A stretch of DNA of 41,236 nucleotides, taken from contig CALDSS010000093.1 of the NCBI GenBank assembly GCA_937924495.1, positions 1-41,236 on the forward strand. The letters run 5' to 3'. Positions 32,172 through 40,067 of the stretch are shown one piece after another (the first letter of the stretch is position 1; each line of letters starts with the position of its first letter). A model generated the notes under the pieces. The model made no database searches, was not told the origin of the DNA, and worked only from the letters and a program-made list of their open reading frames with translations. The DNA comes from an uncultured Saprospiraceae bacterium. Lineage in GTDB: Bacteria > Bacteroidota > Bacteroidia > Chitinophagales > Saprospiraceae. Position numbers and translations under genes: made by a program.

Positions 32172-34688
32172 ATGAATGTACATTTACGAAACACTAAATT
32201 TTGGTCTGTCATAGGCATTCTGCTCTTCGCAGTTTGTGGTGTGATTGGTCAAAATTACAAAATTGACCCACCTGAGGAGTACGAGGTCGTTCAGGGTCAA
32301 ACTTATGACTATGTTTACAGTCACTACGGCCCACAACAGTTTACTCGAATTGTAAACAATTTAACGAGTAACTATCACGGAATCTATAACAACTCCTCAA
32401 ACCCTCGTCCTCAAAGAATTGGGGCTACCTCTTACAAAATTTCTTACAATACTAATGTTGGAACGATTGGGTTAGATACACTAACAATTGAATATTTCGC
32501 TTCAGGTTTTACCTTTCAGCGAAGAATCGTTTTTAATGTAGTGCCATCTATAGTAAGGGCTGAGGATGATTTTATATGTATTCCTTTGGGAGCTTCCGTC
32601 GGAATTCCGATTGAAAATAATGATTACAGCAATAGAAGTGTTTTGAATATCACGGATATTTCTGTTGAAAATAACGGATCTGTTTCCGTTGCTAATAACA
32701 TTGCTACATTCACGCCTTCTAATAATTTTGAAGGATTAGCAAATTTCAATTATGTTATCTGTGATGATATTGGGACCTGCGACAAAGCAACAGTACATGT
32801 GTGTGTTGGAGATCCGAATGGGTATGCCAACAGTACAATCGATTTGATCACCAAAAAGAATAAAAATCTCCCTGTATTTACTCCATTAGACGACTACTCA
32901 AACACTCAAAATCCATCTAATGGTACCCTAACAAGCATGAATGGAATCCTTTACTATTCTCCAAATGCGGGATATCACGGGGCTGATGAGTTTAAATACA
33001 CCCACAATATTACTGGCATTGTGAAAACTATTGCAGTTGATGTTTTAGATATTGAGGCTAACAATGAATATGTAAAGGATGATTTAGGTTATACATTCAT
33101 TGATGATTCCTACATTATTAATGTAACGGAAAATGATGAATTTGGAATTAGTCTCTTCAATGTAGGTATTGTAAATGGGCCAAATAACGGAAGCGTTGTT
33201 CAGGTTCCAGGACTGAAAGGGATTTATATTTACACTCCTAATCCTGGATTTACAGGAATTGACGAGTTTACCTATTCTGCTTCTCCAGCTTCCAATGGCT
33301 CAAATCCAGAAGAAGGGATTGTTTCTATTATTGTTAATGATTTGAACCCTGCTTTTCCAACCTTTGACCTAAGGACGCCCGTAAATACGCCATTAGTAAT
33401 CGATTATAATATAGAACCAACTTCCTTTATTTTTAATATTACTAGTAATCCAACAAAAGGGAATGTAATTTTTCTACCTGGGATTGTAGATACTACAATT
33501 AGCAACCAAGTAATTAAAGGAAATAACATAGTTGTCTATACTCCTAATTTGAATGCTACAGGGCACGACGAATTTGAGTTGGAATACTGTGCCGGAATTG
33601 GAACTAATTGCCCAACAGTCAAGGTAAACGTTGATGTTCAAAATATTATGTCTAGCAATATTTGTTTTGGAACAGACTGCGTTTGGCCTGGAGATGCAAA
33701 TGATGATGGAATTGTGAACTTGAAAGATATGTTGCCAACGGCTTGGTGTATCGGTGATGTCGGAACCTCAAGATATAGTGCCACCATAAATCCTTGGCAC
33801 GGACAAAGTAGTACTAACTGGGGAATTGTTTTTCCTCATACAGATGTTGATTTGAAGCATTTGGATTCAAATGGAGATAGTTTAATCAACATTTCTGATA
33901 CAACTGCTATTGGTCAACATTATCAGAAAAACCATAGTCTTTCTCCTACACCTATTAGCTTTCCAGCAAATATTCCTTTGTTTTTGGGCACACCTGATAC
34001 CATTCATGTAGTAGGACCTGGAGATACTATCCGAATTCCAATTATCCTTGGAGATCCAAGTTATCCTGCAAAAAATATGTATGGCTTAACTTTTAATATT
34101 GATTATGACCCAACTGTGGTCAATCCTTCTGGAACGAATATTCACTTTGATAAAGAAAGTTGGGCTAATTATACTTCCCCTGTAATGAACATGGTAAAAT
34201 CTCCCTTTATAGGAAGATTAGATGCGGCATATTCTCGAACCAACGGTGTAACAACTGATGGGTATGGAAGAGTAGGCTATGTTGATTTCGTCATTATTGA
34301 AGATTTAGAGTTTCAAAAACTTCCAGAAAAATTCTTCGCCAGAATCAATGGTAGTTTCTTTGACGGTAATGGAGGTTACACTGATTTCGATGAGTCATTC
34401 GTTACCTTTAAATTCAGAGACCAAGAAGATGTTAAGCGTGGTAATGATGTTCAATTATTTCCTAACCCTACTTCTGATTATATAAATTATCAGGCAGTGG
34501 ATGGAAATGAAAATATTAATGAAATTGAAGTATTCGACATTGCAGGAAAAGCTGTTCTAAGAGCTTCTCATCAACAATTAAATGGTAGAGTAAATACTTC
34601 AGATTACCACTCTGGCGTTTATGTAATACGTTTAAATACAACTACTGGAGTTGTAACTAAGAAGTTTAGAGTAATATCTGGTAGATAA
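32172..34688 (+). CDS. Large T9SS-exported protein with Ig/cadherin-like, dockerin-like and cohesin-like parts
   Basis: 838 residues, signal peptide ending at VIGQ. Residues about 30-490 hold repeated cadherin/Ig-like domains (IPIENNDYS, NVTENDEFG, YTPNPGFTGIDEFTY). About 500-600 has two Ca-binding dockerin-type loops, GDANDDGIVNLKDM and DSNGDSLINISD, split by an insert of some 45 residues. About 606-745 resembles a cohesin beta-sandwich (DTIRIPIILGD, MYGLTFNIDYDPTVV). The end (about 755-838) is a T9SS type A sorting domain (LFPNPTSDYI, VFDIAGKAV, GVYVIRLNT). Likely a surface adhesin or scaffold. This dockerin form is one I associate with Saprospiraceae cargo proteins. No enzyme domain seen. 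Confidence 0.82.
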   Translation: MNVHLRNTKFWSVIGILLFAVCGVIGQNYKIDPPEEYEVVQGQTYDYVYSHYGPQQFTRIVNNLTSNYHGIYNNSSNPRPQRIGATSYKISYNTNVGTIGLDTLTIEYFASGFTFQRRIVFNVVPSIVRAEDDFICIPLGASVGIPIENNDYSNRSVLNITDISVENNGSVSVANNIATFTPSNNFEGLANFNYVICDDIGTCDKATVHVCVGDPNGYANSTIDLITKKNKNLPVFTPLDDYSNTQNPSNGTLTSMNGILYYSPNAGYHGADEFKYTHNITGIVKTIAVDVLDIEANNEYVKDDLGYTFIDDSYIINVTENDEFGISLFNVGIVNGPNNGSVVQVPGLKGIYIYTPNPGFTGIDEFTYSASPASNGSNPEEGIVSIIVNDLNPAFPTFDLRTPVNTPLVIDYNIEPTSFIFNITSNPTKGNVIFLPGIVDTTISNQVIKGNNIVVYTPNLNATGHDEFELEYCAGIGTNCPTVKVNVDVQNIMSSNICFGTDCVWPGDANDDGIVNLKDMLPTAWCIGDVGTSRYSATINPWHGQSSTNWGIVFPHTDVDLKHLDSNGDSLINISDTTAIGQHYQKNHSLSPTPISFPANIPLFLGTPDTIHVVGPGDTIRIPIILGDPSYPAKNMYGLTFNIDYDPTVVNPSGTNIHFDKESWANYTSPVMNMVKSPFIGRLDAAYSRTNGVTTDGYGRVGYVDFVIIEDLEFQKLPEKFFARINGSFFDGNGGYTDFDESFVTFKFRDQEDVKRGNDVQLFPNPTSDYINYQAVDGNENINEIEVFDIAGKAVLRASHQQLNGRVNTSDYHSGVYVIRLNTTTGVVTKKFRVISGR

Positions 34689-34694
34689 AGATAT

Positions 34695-34716
34695 AAAGAG
34701 TCCGAATGAACTCTTT
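34695..34716 (+). terminator. Weak hairpin after the T9SS protein gene
   Basis: AAAGAGT and ACTCTTT pair around an 8-nt loop, 7 bp after the stop; there is no good T-run. The stronger terminator lies 40 bp on. Confidence 0.4.
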
Positions 34717-34755
34717 TCAATCCAAATCATTCATAGAATTTTATCATTGCAAGTG

Positions 34756-34789
34756 AGTCGTATATCGTTTTGATGTACGACTTTTTTTT
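34756..34789 (+). terminator. Strong terminator after the T9SS protein gene
   Basis: An 11-bp stem AGTCGTATATC / GATGTACGACT (one wobble) with loop GTTTT and T8. A further 7-bp hairpin (AAGGGCT / AGCCCTT) lies at 34814-34830. Confidence 0.85.
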
Positions 34790-35039
34790 GCTTTCAATTA
34801 AATAAGATTCCAGAAGGGCTTTTAGCCCTTTATTGCGGTAATTTTGAGCTATTTGAACTCCTACTTTTGATTTATTTTTTATTTTTTCTGACTTTTTTAG
34901 GCTTGAAAACACTTTTTTTTAAAAAAAATAAAGAAAAAATAAGCTAACATTTTATTGATTTTCTTCACAAACTGTTTTTATAAAAACCTGATAATCAGTT
35001 ATTTATAAAAATTTTACAAATAAATAAGGCTGAATTTTA

Positions 35040-35102
35040 TTCACAAATACATGCAGATGTACTATAAAACAGGGTTGATATGCTGCATATTTGTATCGTG
35101 AA
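35040..35102. other. Imperfect dyad upstream of the hairpin array
   Basis: TTCAC and GTGAA mark the ends, ATGCAG (35051-35056) and CTGCAT (35083-35088) the inner arms. A further small hairpin, GACACT/AGTGTC, is at 35131-35152. This is the sequence just before the repeated units, so it could be an operator or leader of the array. The stretch 34830-35040 is very A/T-rich and shows nothing else. Confidence 0.4.
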
Positions 35103-35165
35103 GTTGAATAAAGAGGTAGAAAGAAGCAATGACACTTTAAAAGTTTAGTGTCCACAAAATGTAGA

Positions 35166-35233
35166 TTATGTTCATGGGATTATAATTTGTTGGTAGCAAG
35201 TCGTCCTACCCTCATGGCCGGCTTGCTATTTTT
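35166..35233 (+). ncRNA. Array unit 1: conserved leader plus terminator-like hairpin
   Basis: A 26-nt leader (containing GTTCATGGGATTA) identical to that of unit 2, then a 10-bp stem TAGCAAGTCG (35194-35203) / CGGCTTGCTA (35219-35228) with a 15-nt loop containing ACCCTC, then T5. It reads like a small RNA with its own terminator. No ORF fits. No Rfam family recognised. Confidence 0.6.
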
Positions 35234-35266
35234 AACAAACCCATCAAAATCTACACATTGAAAGTT

Positions 35267-35340
35267 TTATGTTCATGGGATTATAATTTGTTAGTAGTGA
35301 GTCGTCCCTTCACCCTCTTGAAGGGACACTTACTATTTTT
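35267..35340 (+). ncRNA. Array unit 2: conserved leader plus long terminator-like hairpin
   Basis: Same 26-nt leader as unit 1, exactly 101 bp on. Stem TAGTGAGT / ACTTACTA, a bulged C, then GTCCCTTCA / TGAAGGGAC with loop CCCTCT, ending in T5. Compared with unit 1, stem changes are paired (C-G to T-A; A-T to G-T), while TCGTCC, ACCCTC and CTATTTTTAA are kept. Confidence 0.65.
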
Positions 35341-35367
35341 AAATTACAACCCTGATAAAAATACAAA

Positions 35368-35391
35368 ACTCAATCGGTGGGACGATTGAGT
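35368..35391 (+). ncRNA. Array hairpin A with GTGGGA hexaloop
   Basis: Perfect 9-bp stem ACTCAATCG / CGATTGAGT around GTGGGA. A T5 run follows 4 nt later. The loop is identical to hairpin B 50 bp on, but the stem is unrelated. Confidence 0.6.
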
Positions 35392-35420
35392 AGCATTTTT
35401 CCCCAAAGGGAATAAAAAAA

Positions 35421-35442
35421 GTCAGACAGTGGGATGTCTGAC
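35421..35442 (+). ncRNA. Array hairpin B with GTGGGA hexaloop
   Basis: Perfect 8-bp stem GTCAGACA / TGTCTGAC around GTGGGA, preceded by A7. Same loop as hairpin A with a different stem, which points to selection on the loop. Confidence 0.6.
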
Positions 35443-35454
35443 CTTCAAGTTCGC

Positions 35455-35509
35455 GTTCATGGGATTAACCTGTTAATAGCAGTACATGGGAAATTTAACT
35501 GTGTTAATC
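35455..35509 (+). ncRNA. Array unit 3: 13-mer leader plus nested dyad
   Basis: GTTCATGGGATTA at 35455-35467. GATTAAC (35463-35469) pairs with GTTAATC (35503-35509), and inside them GTTAA with TTAAC. The loop carries another CATGGGA (35485-35491). Confidence 0.5.
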
Positions 35510-35597
35510 TGACGCAAATATAAAGGGATTTTACATTTAAACAAAAGTTTAAATGTTAATTTCTTTAATTTAATAGGCAATTATTGTTTTTGGATAT

Positions 35598-35626
35598 GTT
35601 CATGGGATTACCCTTTTAATGGGTAA
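35598..35626 (+). ncRNA. Array unit 4: 13-mer leader plus short hairpin
   Basis: GTTCATGGGATTA at 35598-35610; TTACCC (35608-35613) pairs with GGGTAA (35621-35626). It is followed by GGCT-AAAAA-AGCC and then the terminator at 35651. Confidence 0.5.
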
Positions 35627-35650
35627 AGGCTAAAAAAGCCACAAAAATTC

Positions 35651-35676
35651 AAAGCCACATCGTCAGATGTGGCTTT
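35651..35676. terminator. Bidirectional terminator between the array and the LytTR gene
   Basis: AAAGCCACATC / GATGTGGCTTT, an 11-bp perfect stem with loop GTCA and T-runs on the plus strand; on the minus strand it is 53 bp after the regulator's stop. It could end both the array transcript and the two-component operon. Confidence 0.85.
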
Positions 35677-35729
35677 TTTATTTTGCGATTAACCTTAATT
35701 GGTTACCAATAATTTTGTTTGGAAAATAT

Positions 35730-36446
35730 CTAAATTCTATTCTTATTGACCACCTCGTAAATTCTATCTCGATAGTTTTTTCCGATTGGAAGGTGTTTCG
35801 GGCTACCTTTTTCAATCACTTCTACCATATTTCCTATCACTGCCTTTATTTTTTGTGTATTGACAATATAGGAACGATGGATTCTTTGGAAGTTGTTAGT
35901 CGGTAGTTTTGCTTCAAGAGCCTTCATTGTTTGGAGGGTAATTACTCTTCCCGTTTCCATTTTTATGATGACGTAGTCCTTTAAACCTTCTATGTATATA
36001 ATATCCGAATAATTGACTTTGATTAGTTTCTTATCTGCCTTTACAAAGAAGTAATCCAAATCAGATTGAATGGAAGTTGTTCCTCCTTTTTGCAAATCTA
36101 ATTGCTCTTTTGCCTTATTTACTGCCTTTAGAAATCTATCCAAAGAAATTGGCTTAAGCAAATAATCAATCGCATTGAGCTCAAATCCTTCTAAAGCGAA
36201 ATTTGGGTAAGCGGTAGTGAAGATTACCAAAGGAGGATTTTTCAGCGTTTTCAAAAACTCAGTCCCAGTTATTTGTGGCATTTCAATATCCAAGAGCATT
36301 AAATCAACATCCTCCTCTTGAAGAGCAGTCATTGCTTCCATAGCATTATTACACTTCCTAACCAGTTTTAAATCTGATAATTGACTTATATAGGTTTCTA
36401 AAACATCTTGAGCAAGGGGTTCATCATCTACAATAAGTACATTCAT
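35730..36446 (-). CDS. LytTR-family response regulator
   Basis: 238 residues. Receiver domain (1-120) with acidic pocket VDDEP, phospho-acceptor Asp53 in LLDIEMPQ, Thr in FTTAYP and Lys in LLKPIS. A LytTR DNA-binding domain (about 135-235) has FFVKADKKLIKVNYSDIIYIEGLKDYV, FQRIHRSYIVN and LPIGKNYR. LytTR proteins bind direct repeats of a roughly 9-bp site. It follows the sensor kinase gene by 21 bp, so they form one system. The target genes are not shown; the repeated GTTCATG sequences downstream of this gene contain a core like LytTR half-sites. Confidence 0.93.
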   Translation of the reverse strand: MNVLIVDDEPLAQDVLETYISQLSDLKLVRKCNNAMEAMTALQEEDVDLMLLDIEMPQITGTEFLKTLKNPPLVIFTTAYPNFALEGFELNAIDYLLKPISLDRFLKAVNKAKEQLDLQKGGTTSIQSDLDYFFVKADKKLIKVNYSDIIYIEGLKDYVIIKMETGRVITLQTMKALEAKLPTNNFQRIHRSYIVNTQKIKAVIGNMVEVIEKGSPKHLPIGKNYRDRIYEVVNKNRI

Positions 36447-36467
36447 AATTGAGTATGTTTTGGTGAT

Positions 36468-37517
36468 TTATTGTGTATTTAATTTAAGTCTGACGGTGTA
36501 GACATCTGGGGCATCTTCGATTTCTAAATCATGTTTATTCGCATAAAGTAAATTCAATCTCCTTTTTACATTTACTAATCCTATACCTCCAGCACGTTTG
36601 TGCTCTTGATAGGGTAGGGAATTCGGTTTGCTATTTCTTACTTCAAAATTCAATTCTTTATCAATTACTTTGATGTTTAATTCAACAAAGCCTTTTTCCA
36701 AACTATTTTTAATACCATGTTTGAAACAATTTTCAATGAAGGTAATCAATAACAAAGGAGCTATTTTTTGATGCCCAACACTACCTTCTAAATTAAAGGA
36801 AATTTCTACATTATGCTGTTGTCTTATTCTTTCAAGATCAAGATAGTTCTTAATATAGTTTAGTTCTTTGCTCAATAACACTTTCGGTTCGTTGCATTCA
36901 TACAACATATAACGCATCATTTCAGATAGCTTAATTACAATCTCAGGAGCTTGATCTGATTTTTTTAAGGTGAGCGCGTATAGATTGTTTAACGTATTAA
37001 AAAGGAAATGCGGATTAATCTGAGAGCGCAAAAACTTTAATTCAGACTGCATATTCTGTGTCTCCAAGTCTTGTTTTTCTTGAATCTGGGCAGCCCATTC
37101 CGTAACTATATTATATATGGTAGAAAAACCGCCAACGAAAAAATTAGAAAGTAGAATTAATCCTTGGTTATGTATTAGTTGATTGATACCGGCTGGTTCA
37201 TTATGCAAGTTCAGATATAAGGCAAAGGTCTTTATTGGAGAAAGGATAAGAATGAACAGGCCAAGAAATAAAAAGTATTGACTAAACTTATTTTTCTTTA
37301 AATATCGTGGGATGAAGTAAAATAGGTTGGAATAAACGATTAGCGCATAAAACGATATGTTGATTAATTCATAGGATAAAGTATTCCAAAAGCCAATATG
37401 AATCCCTTCAACAATAATTAGAAGACAAAGAAAGGTCAGCCAAAATATCAAATGGTGAATCCATTTGATATTAGTTGATTTAATTTTGGTCGATATGTTG
37501 GTTCCTATGGAAGTCAT
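36468..37517 (-). CDS. LytS/YpdA-type sensor histidine kinase
   Basis: 349 residues. Four membrane spans (about 21-40, 48-70, 80-100, 115-135) without a large outer domain, then a coiled linker and a His_kinase domain: His170 in RSQINPHFLFNTLNNLYAL, ATP-site Asn263 in FIENCFKHG, and GGIGLVNVKRRL. It would phosphorylate the adjacent LytTR regulator. Signal unknown. It diverges from folE with 177 bp between them. Confidence 0.92.
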   Translation of the reverse strand: MTSIGTNISTKIKSTNIKWIHHLIFWLTFLCLLIIVEGIHIGFWNTLSYELINISFYALIVYSNLFYFIPRYLKKNKFSQYFLFLGLFILILSPIKTFALYLNLHNEPAGINQLIHNQGLILLSNFFVGGFSTIYNIVTEWAAQIQEKQDLETQNMQSELKFLRSQINPHFLFNTLNNLYALTLKKSDQAPEIVIKLSEMMRYMLYECNEPKVLLSKELNYIKNYLDLERIRQQHNVEISFNLEGSVGHQKIAPLLLITFIENCFKHGIKNSLEKGFVELNIKVIDKELNFEVRNSKPNSLPYQEHKRAGGIGLVNVKRRLNLLYANKHDLEIEDAPDVYTVRLKLNTQ

Positions 37518-37661
37518 TTATTCTATGACAAAGCAAGTCAAAATTCATATAATCCACAGCCAATTTTAGATGAAATTGCGAAATATATTGATGAATAACA
37601 AGATAACACTTTCGTAACCTCAATTTCCTTGTCATGGACTAAAAATTTAAAAAGTAGAAAT

Positions 37662-37669
37662 TACCTTTG
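37662..37669 (+). promoter_or_regulatory. Likely -7 box of the folE-fabD operon
   Basis: TACCTTTG is an exact TAnnTTTG match, 25 nt before the folE ATG, the same spacing as for porV. No clear -33 TTTG. Confidence 0.4.
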
Positions 37670-37694
37670 CGGCCAATTTTTAAATTCAATCTAA

Positions 37695-38273
37695 ATGGCA
37701 AAAAAGAAAGCTGCGTGGGAAAAAATGCTCAAAAATTATAAATCTATAATTGGCGAGACTGGGGAGGATGTTAAACGAGAAGGATTATTGAAAACTCCTG
37801 AACGAGCAGCAAAAGCAATGGAGTTTTTGACACATGGGTACAATCTGGATCCTGAATCTATTTTAAAGAAAGCACTTTTTACGGAAGATTATAGTGAGAT
37901 GGTGATTGTGAAAGATATTGAGATGTATAGCCTTTGCGAGCATCACATGCTTCCTTTTTTTGGGAAAGCTCATGTAGCTTATATTCCTGATGGAAAAATT
38001 GTAGGGTTGAGTAAAATTCCAAGAATTGTGGACGTTTATGCTCGTCGATTACAAGTACAAGAACGACTAACGGATCAGATTCTACATTGTATAAATAACA
38101 CCTTGAAACCAAGAGGCGTGGGAGTGGTCATTGAGGCTTGTCACATGTGCATGATGATGCGGGGAGTGCAAAAACAAAATTCAGTAACAACGACCTCTGC
38201 CTTCCGAGGCCAATTTATGAAACAAGAAACTCGATCAGAATTTTTAACCTTAATAGGCACTAATTTGCATTAA
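37695..38273 (+). CDS. folE: GTP cyclohydrolase I
   Basis: 192 residues, first enzyme of tetrahydrofolate (and pterin) synthesis: GTP to dihydroneopterin triphosphate. Zinc ligands Cys81 and His84 in [12 protein letters not shown] and Cys152 in [11 protein letters not shown]; further family motifs are [21 protein letters not shown] and TTTSAFRG. Normal length, no fusion. fabD follows after 9 bp, so the two are probably co-transcribed although their pathways differ. Confidence 0.96.
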   Translation: MAKKKAAWEKMLKNYKSIIGETGEDVKREGLLKTPERAAKAMEFLTHGYNLDPESILKKALFTEDYSEMVIVKDIEMYSLCEHHMLPFFGKAHVAYIPDGKIVGLSKIPRIVDVYARRLQVQERLTDQILHCINNTLKPRGVGVVIEACHMCMMMRGVQKQNSVTTTSAFRGQFMKQETRSEFLTLIGTNLH

Positions 38274-38282
38274 TCAAATTTT

Positions 38283-39164
38283 ATGAAGAAAGCATACATT
38301 TTCCCTGGACAGGGAGCACAGTTTGAAGGAATGGGAAGGTCGCTTTACGACTCAGGCGAAAAGGCGAAATCTATTTTTCATGCTGCAAATGACCTTTTGG
38401 GTTATGATATAACTGAAGTGATGTTGAATGGCTCTGCTGCTGATCTGAAGGAAACAAAAATCACTCAACCAGCCGTATTTTTACATTCTTACATAAGTTC
38501 TCAGATTCAGGAGCAACCTATAGCGCCAACGATGGTTGCGGGTCATAGTTTGGGAGAATTTTCTGCCTTAGTTGCTGCAGGTGCTTTGCAATTTGAAGAT
38601 GCTCTTTTGCTGGTAAAACAAAGAGCGATGGCCATGCAAAAAGCATGTGAAAAGGAAAAAGGAACCATGGCTGCTATTTTGGGTTTGGAGGATGAAGTCG
38701 TTGAGGAAATTTGCCGAGCTGCAGAGGGCGTTGTGGTGGCTGCCAATTATAATTGCCCAGGCCAATTAGTAATTTCAGGCAGCATCAAAGGAATAGAAAA
38801 TGCCGTAAAATTATGTAACGAGGCTGGTGCCAAAAAAGCGATCGTACTTCAAGTTGGAGGTGCCTTCCACAGCCCTTTAATGCAGCCAGCGATGGAGGAA
38901 TTGAAAGAGGCATTAGTTGCTACCGATTTTCAAAAGCCAAGCTGTCCTATTTATCAAAATGTAAACGCAAAACCTCAAACAGATCCAGGAGTGATTCGTC
39001 AAAATTTAATAGACCAATTGACGGGGCCTGTAAAATGGACGCAGACCATGAAAAACATGATGGCTGGAGGTGCCGAAGAGTTTGTAGAAGTAGGAGGAAC
39101 CGGTAAGACTTTGAGAGGATTTGTGATGCGGGTTGAAAGACGTTTTCCTACTTCGACCATTTAA
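38283..39164 (+). CDS. fabD: Malonyl-CoA:ACP transacylase
   Basis: 293 residues. Loads malonyl groups on acyl carrier protein for fatty acid synthesis. FPGQGAQFEGMG at the start, nucleophile Ser89 in GHSLGEF, malonate-binding Arg114 in KQRA, and His196 in GGAFHSPLM; ends with the VGGTGKTLRGF motif. Complete. Second gene of the folE-fabD pair. Confidence 0.96.
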   Translation: MKKAYIFPGQGAQFEGMGRSLYDSGEKAKSIFHAANDLLGYDITEVMLNGSAADLKETKITQPAVFLHSYISSQIQEQPIAPTMVAGHSLGEFSALVAAGALQFEDALLLVKQRAMAMQKACEKEKGTMAAILGLEDEVVEEICRAAEGVVVAANYNCPGQLVISGSIKGIENAVKLCNEAGAKKAIVLQVGGAFHSPLMQPAMEELKEALVATDFQKPSCPIYQNVNAKPQTDPGVIRQNLIDQLTGPVKWTQTMKNMMAGGAEEFVEVGGTGKTLRGFVMRVERRFPTSTI

Positions 39165-39266
39165 TCGTAAAGCAATTTAGCTATCCATAATTCGTAACCA
39201 AAGTTAATAAGCTCGCAACTTAAAGCTGCTTTTTTGAGTTTATAAATAATACATTCTAAAAACCGC

Positions 39267-39824
39267 ATGAATAAAATTTCTTTGAAAGGAAAAGTACTGG
39301 TGGCAGAACCTTTTTTGGATGATCCGAACTTTAGAAGAACAGCGGTAGTGATTTGTGATCACTCAAAAGAGGAAGGAACAGTCGGCTTTATCTTGAATCG
39401 TCCAATTGAGATGAGGATCGATGAAGTTGTTGAAGATTTTCCTGAATTTGAAGCAGAAGTTTATTTTGGCGGGCCAGTCAAAACAGATACCATTCATTAT
39501 TTACATCGGGTTGGAAATCTCCTTGAAGGAAGTACTAAGATTGTAGAGGGAGTATATTGGGGAGGAGACTTCGACAAATTAAAATTTTTAATAGAACAGG
39601 AATTGGTAAAGCCTGATGATATTCAATTTTTTGTGGGGTATTCTGGTTGGGCGGATGGTCAATTGGAAGATGAGCTTAATTTGAAGACATGGCTCATCGA
39701 AGATATGTTTTCGAATTATCTTTTCAAAACTGATCCATTTGCTTTATGGTCAAAGATTCTAATTCATAAAGGCGACAACTACTCTGTTATTGCACAAATG
39801 CCCGATACAGCTTTACTAAACTAA
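39267..39824 (+). CDS. YqgE/AlgH family protein
   Basis: 185 residues. Family pattern: GKVLVAEPFLDDPNFRRTAVVICDH, GFILNRP, VYFGGPVKTDTIHYLHR, VYWGGDF and FFVGYSGWADGQLEDEL. Widely conserved cytoplasmic protein whose biochemical role is not settled. It lies 102 bp after fabD; that gap shows no clear terminator, so read-through is possible. Confidence 0.92.
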   Translation: MNKISLKGKVLVAEPFLDDPNFRRTAVVICDHSKEEGTVGFILNRPIEMRIDEVVEDFPEFEAEVYFGGPVKTDTIHYLHRVGNLLEGSTKIVEGVYWGGDFDKLKFLIEQELVKPDDIQFFVGYSGWADGQLEDELNLKTWLIEDMFSNYLFKTDPFALWSKILIHKGDNYSVIAQMPDTALLN

Positions 39825-39923
39825 TTTTTTGTTATGAAAAACCCAATGGTAAGCCCCTGACTAAAAAAATGAGAACACCTTTCTAACTTTGTTTTCTTGC
39901 TTTCCTAAAGAGATAAAAAAAAT

Positions 39924-39956
39924 CCCCTAAGATATTCATTCAGAAAATCTTAGGGG
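39924..39956 (-). terminator. Hairpin with T-run only on the minus strand
   Basis: CCCCTAAGAT (39924-39933) pairs perfectly with ATCTTAGGGG (39947-39956) around 13 nt. The A-run before it becomes a T8 on the minus strand. Both flanking genes are on the plus strand, so its direction is odd. Confidence 0.5.
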
Positions 39957-39982
39957 CCCATAATCGCAGTTTTTAGCAAATG

Positions 39983-40020
39983 TGTCACCCTGAGAAATAT
40001 TTAAGGTGAGACATATTTTT
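39983..40020 (+). terminator. Probable terminator after the yqgE gene
   Basis: TGTCACC and GGT-GA-GACA pair with a 2-nt bulge, followed by TATTTTT. Confidence 0.45.
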
Positions 40021-40067
40021 AATTGCAAAACACATGCCAATTTTTTATAATATATAAATTTAGGTTC

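Noticed and set aside
34727-34912. 61-residue minus-strand ORF in the gene-free region
   Set aside because: It is Lys-rich from A/T runs, overlaps the strong plus-strand terminator and a second hairpin, and has no recognisable motif or promoter.
35455-35509. Integron attC-like site (GATTAAC ... GTTAATC)
   Set aside because: The end boxes do not match the RYYYAAC/GTTRRRY consensus, there are no gene cassettes, and no integrase.
35166-35610. CRISPR-like array reading of the GTTCATGGGATTA copies
   Set aside because: Spacing is irregular (101, 184 and 143 bp), the repeat is only 13 bp in all four copies, and no cas gene is near.
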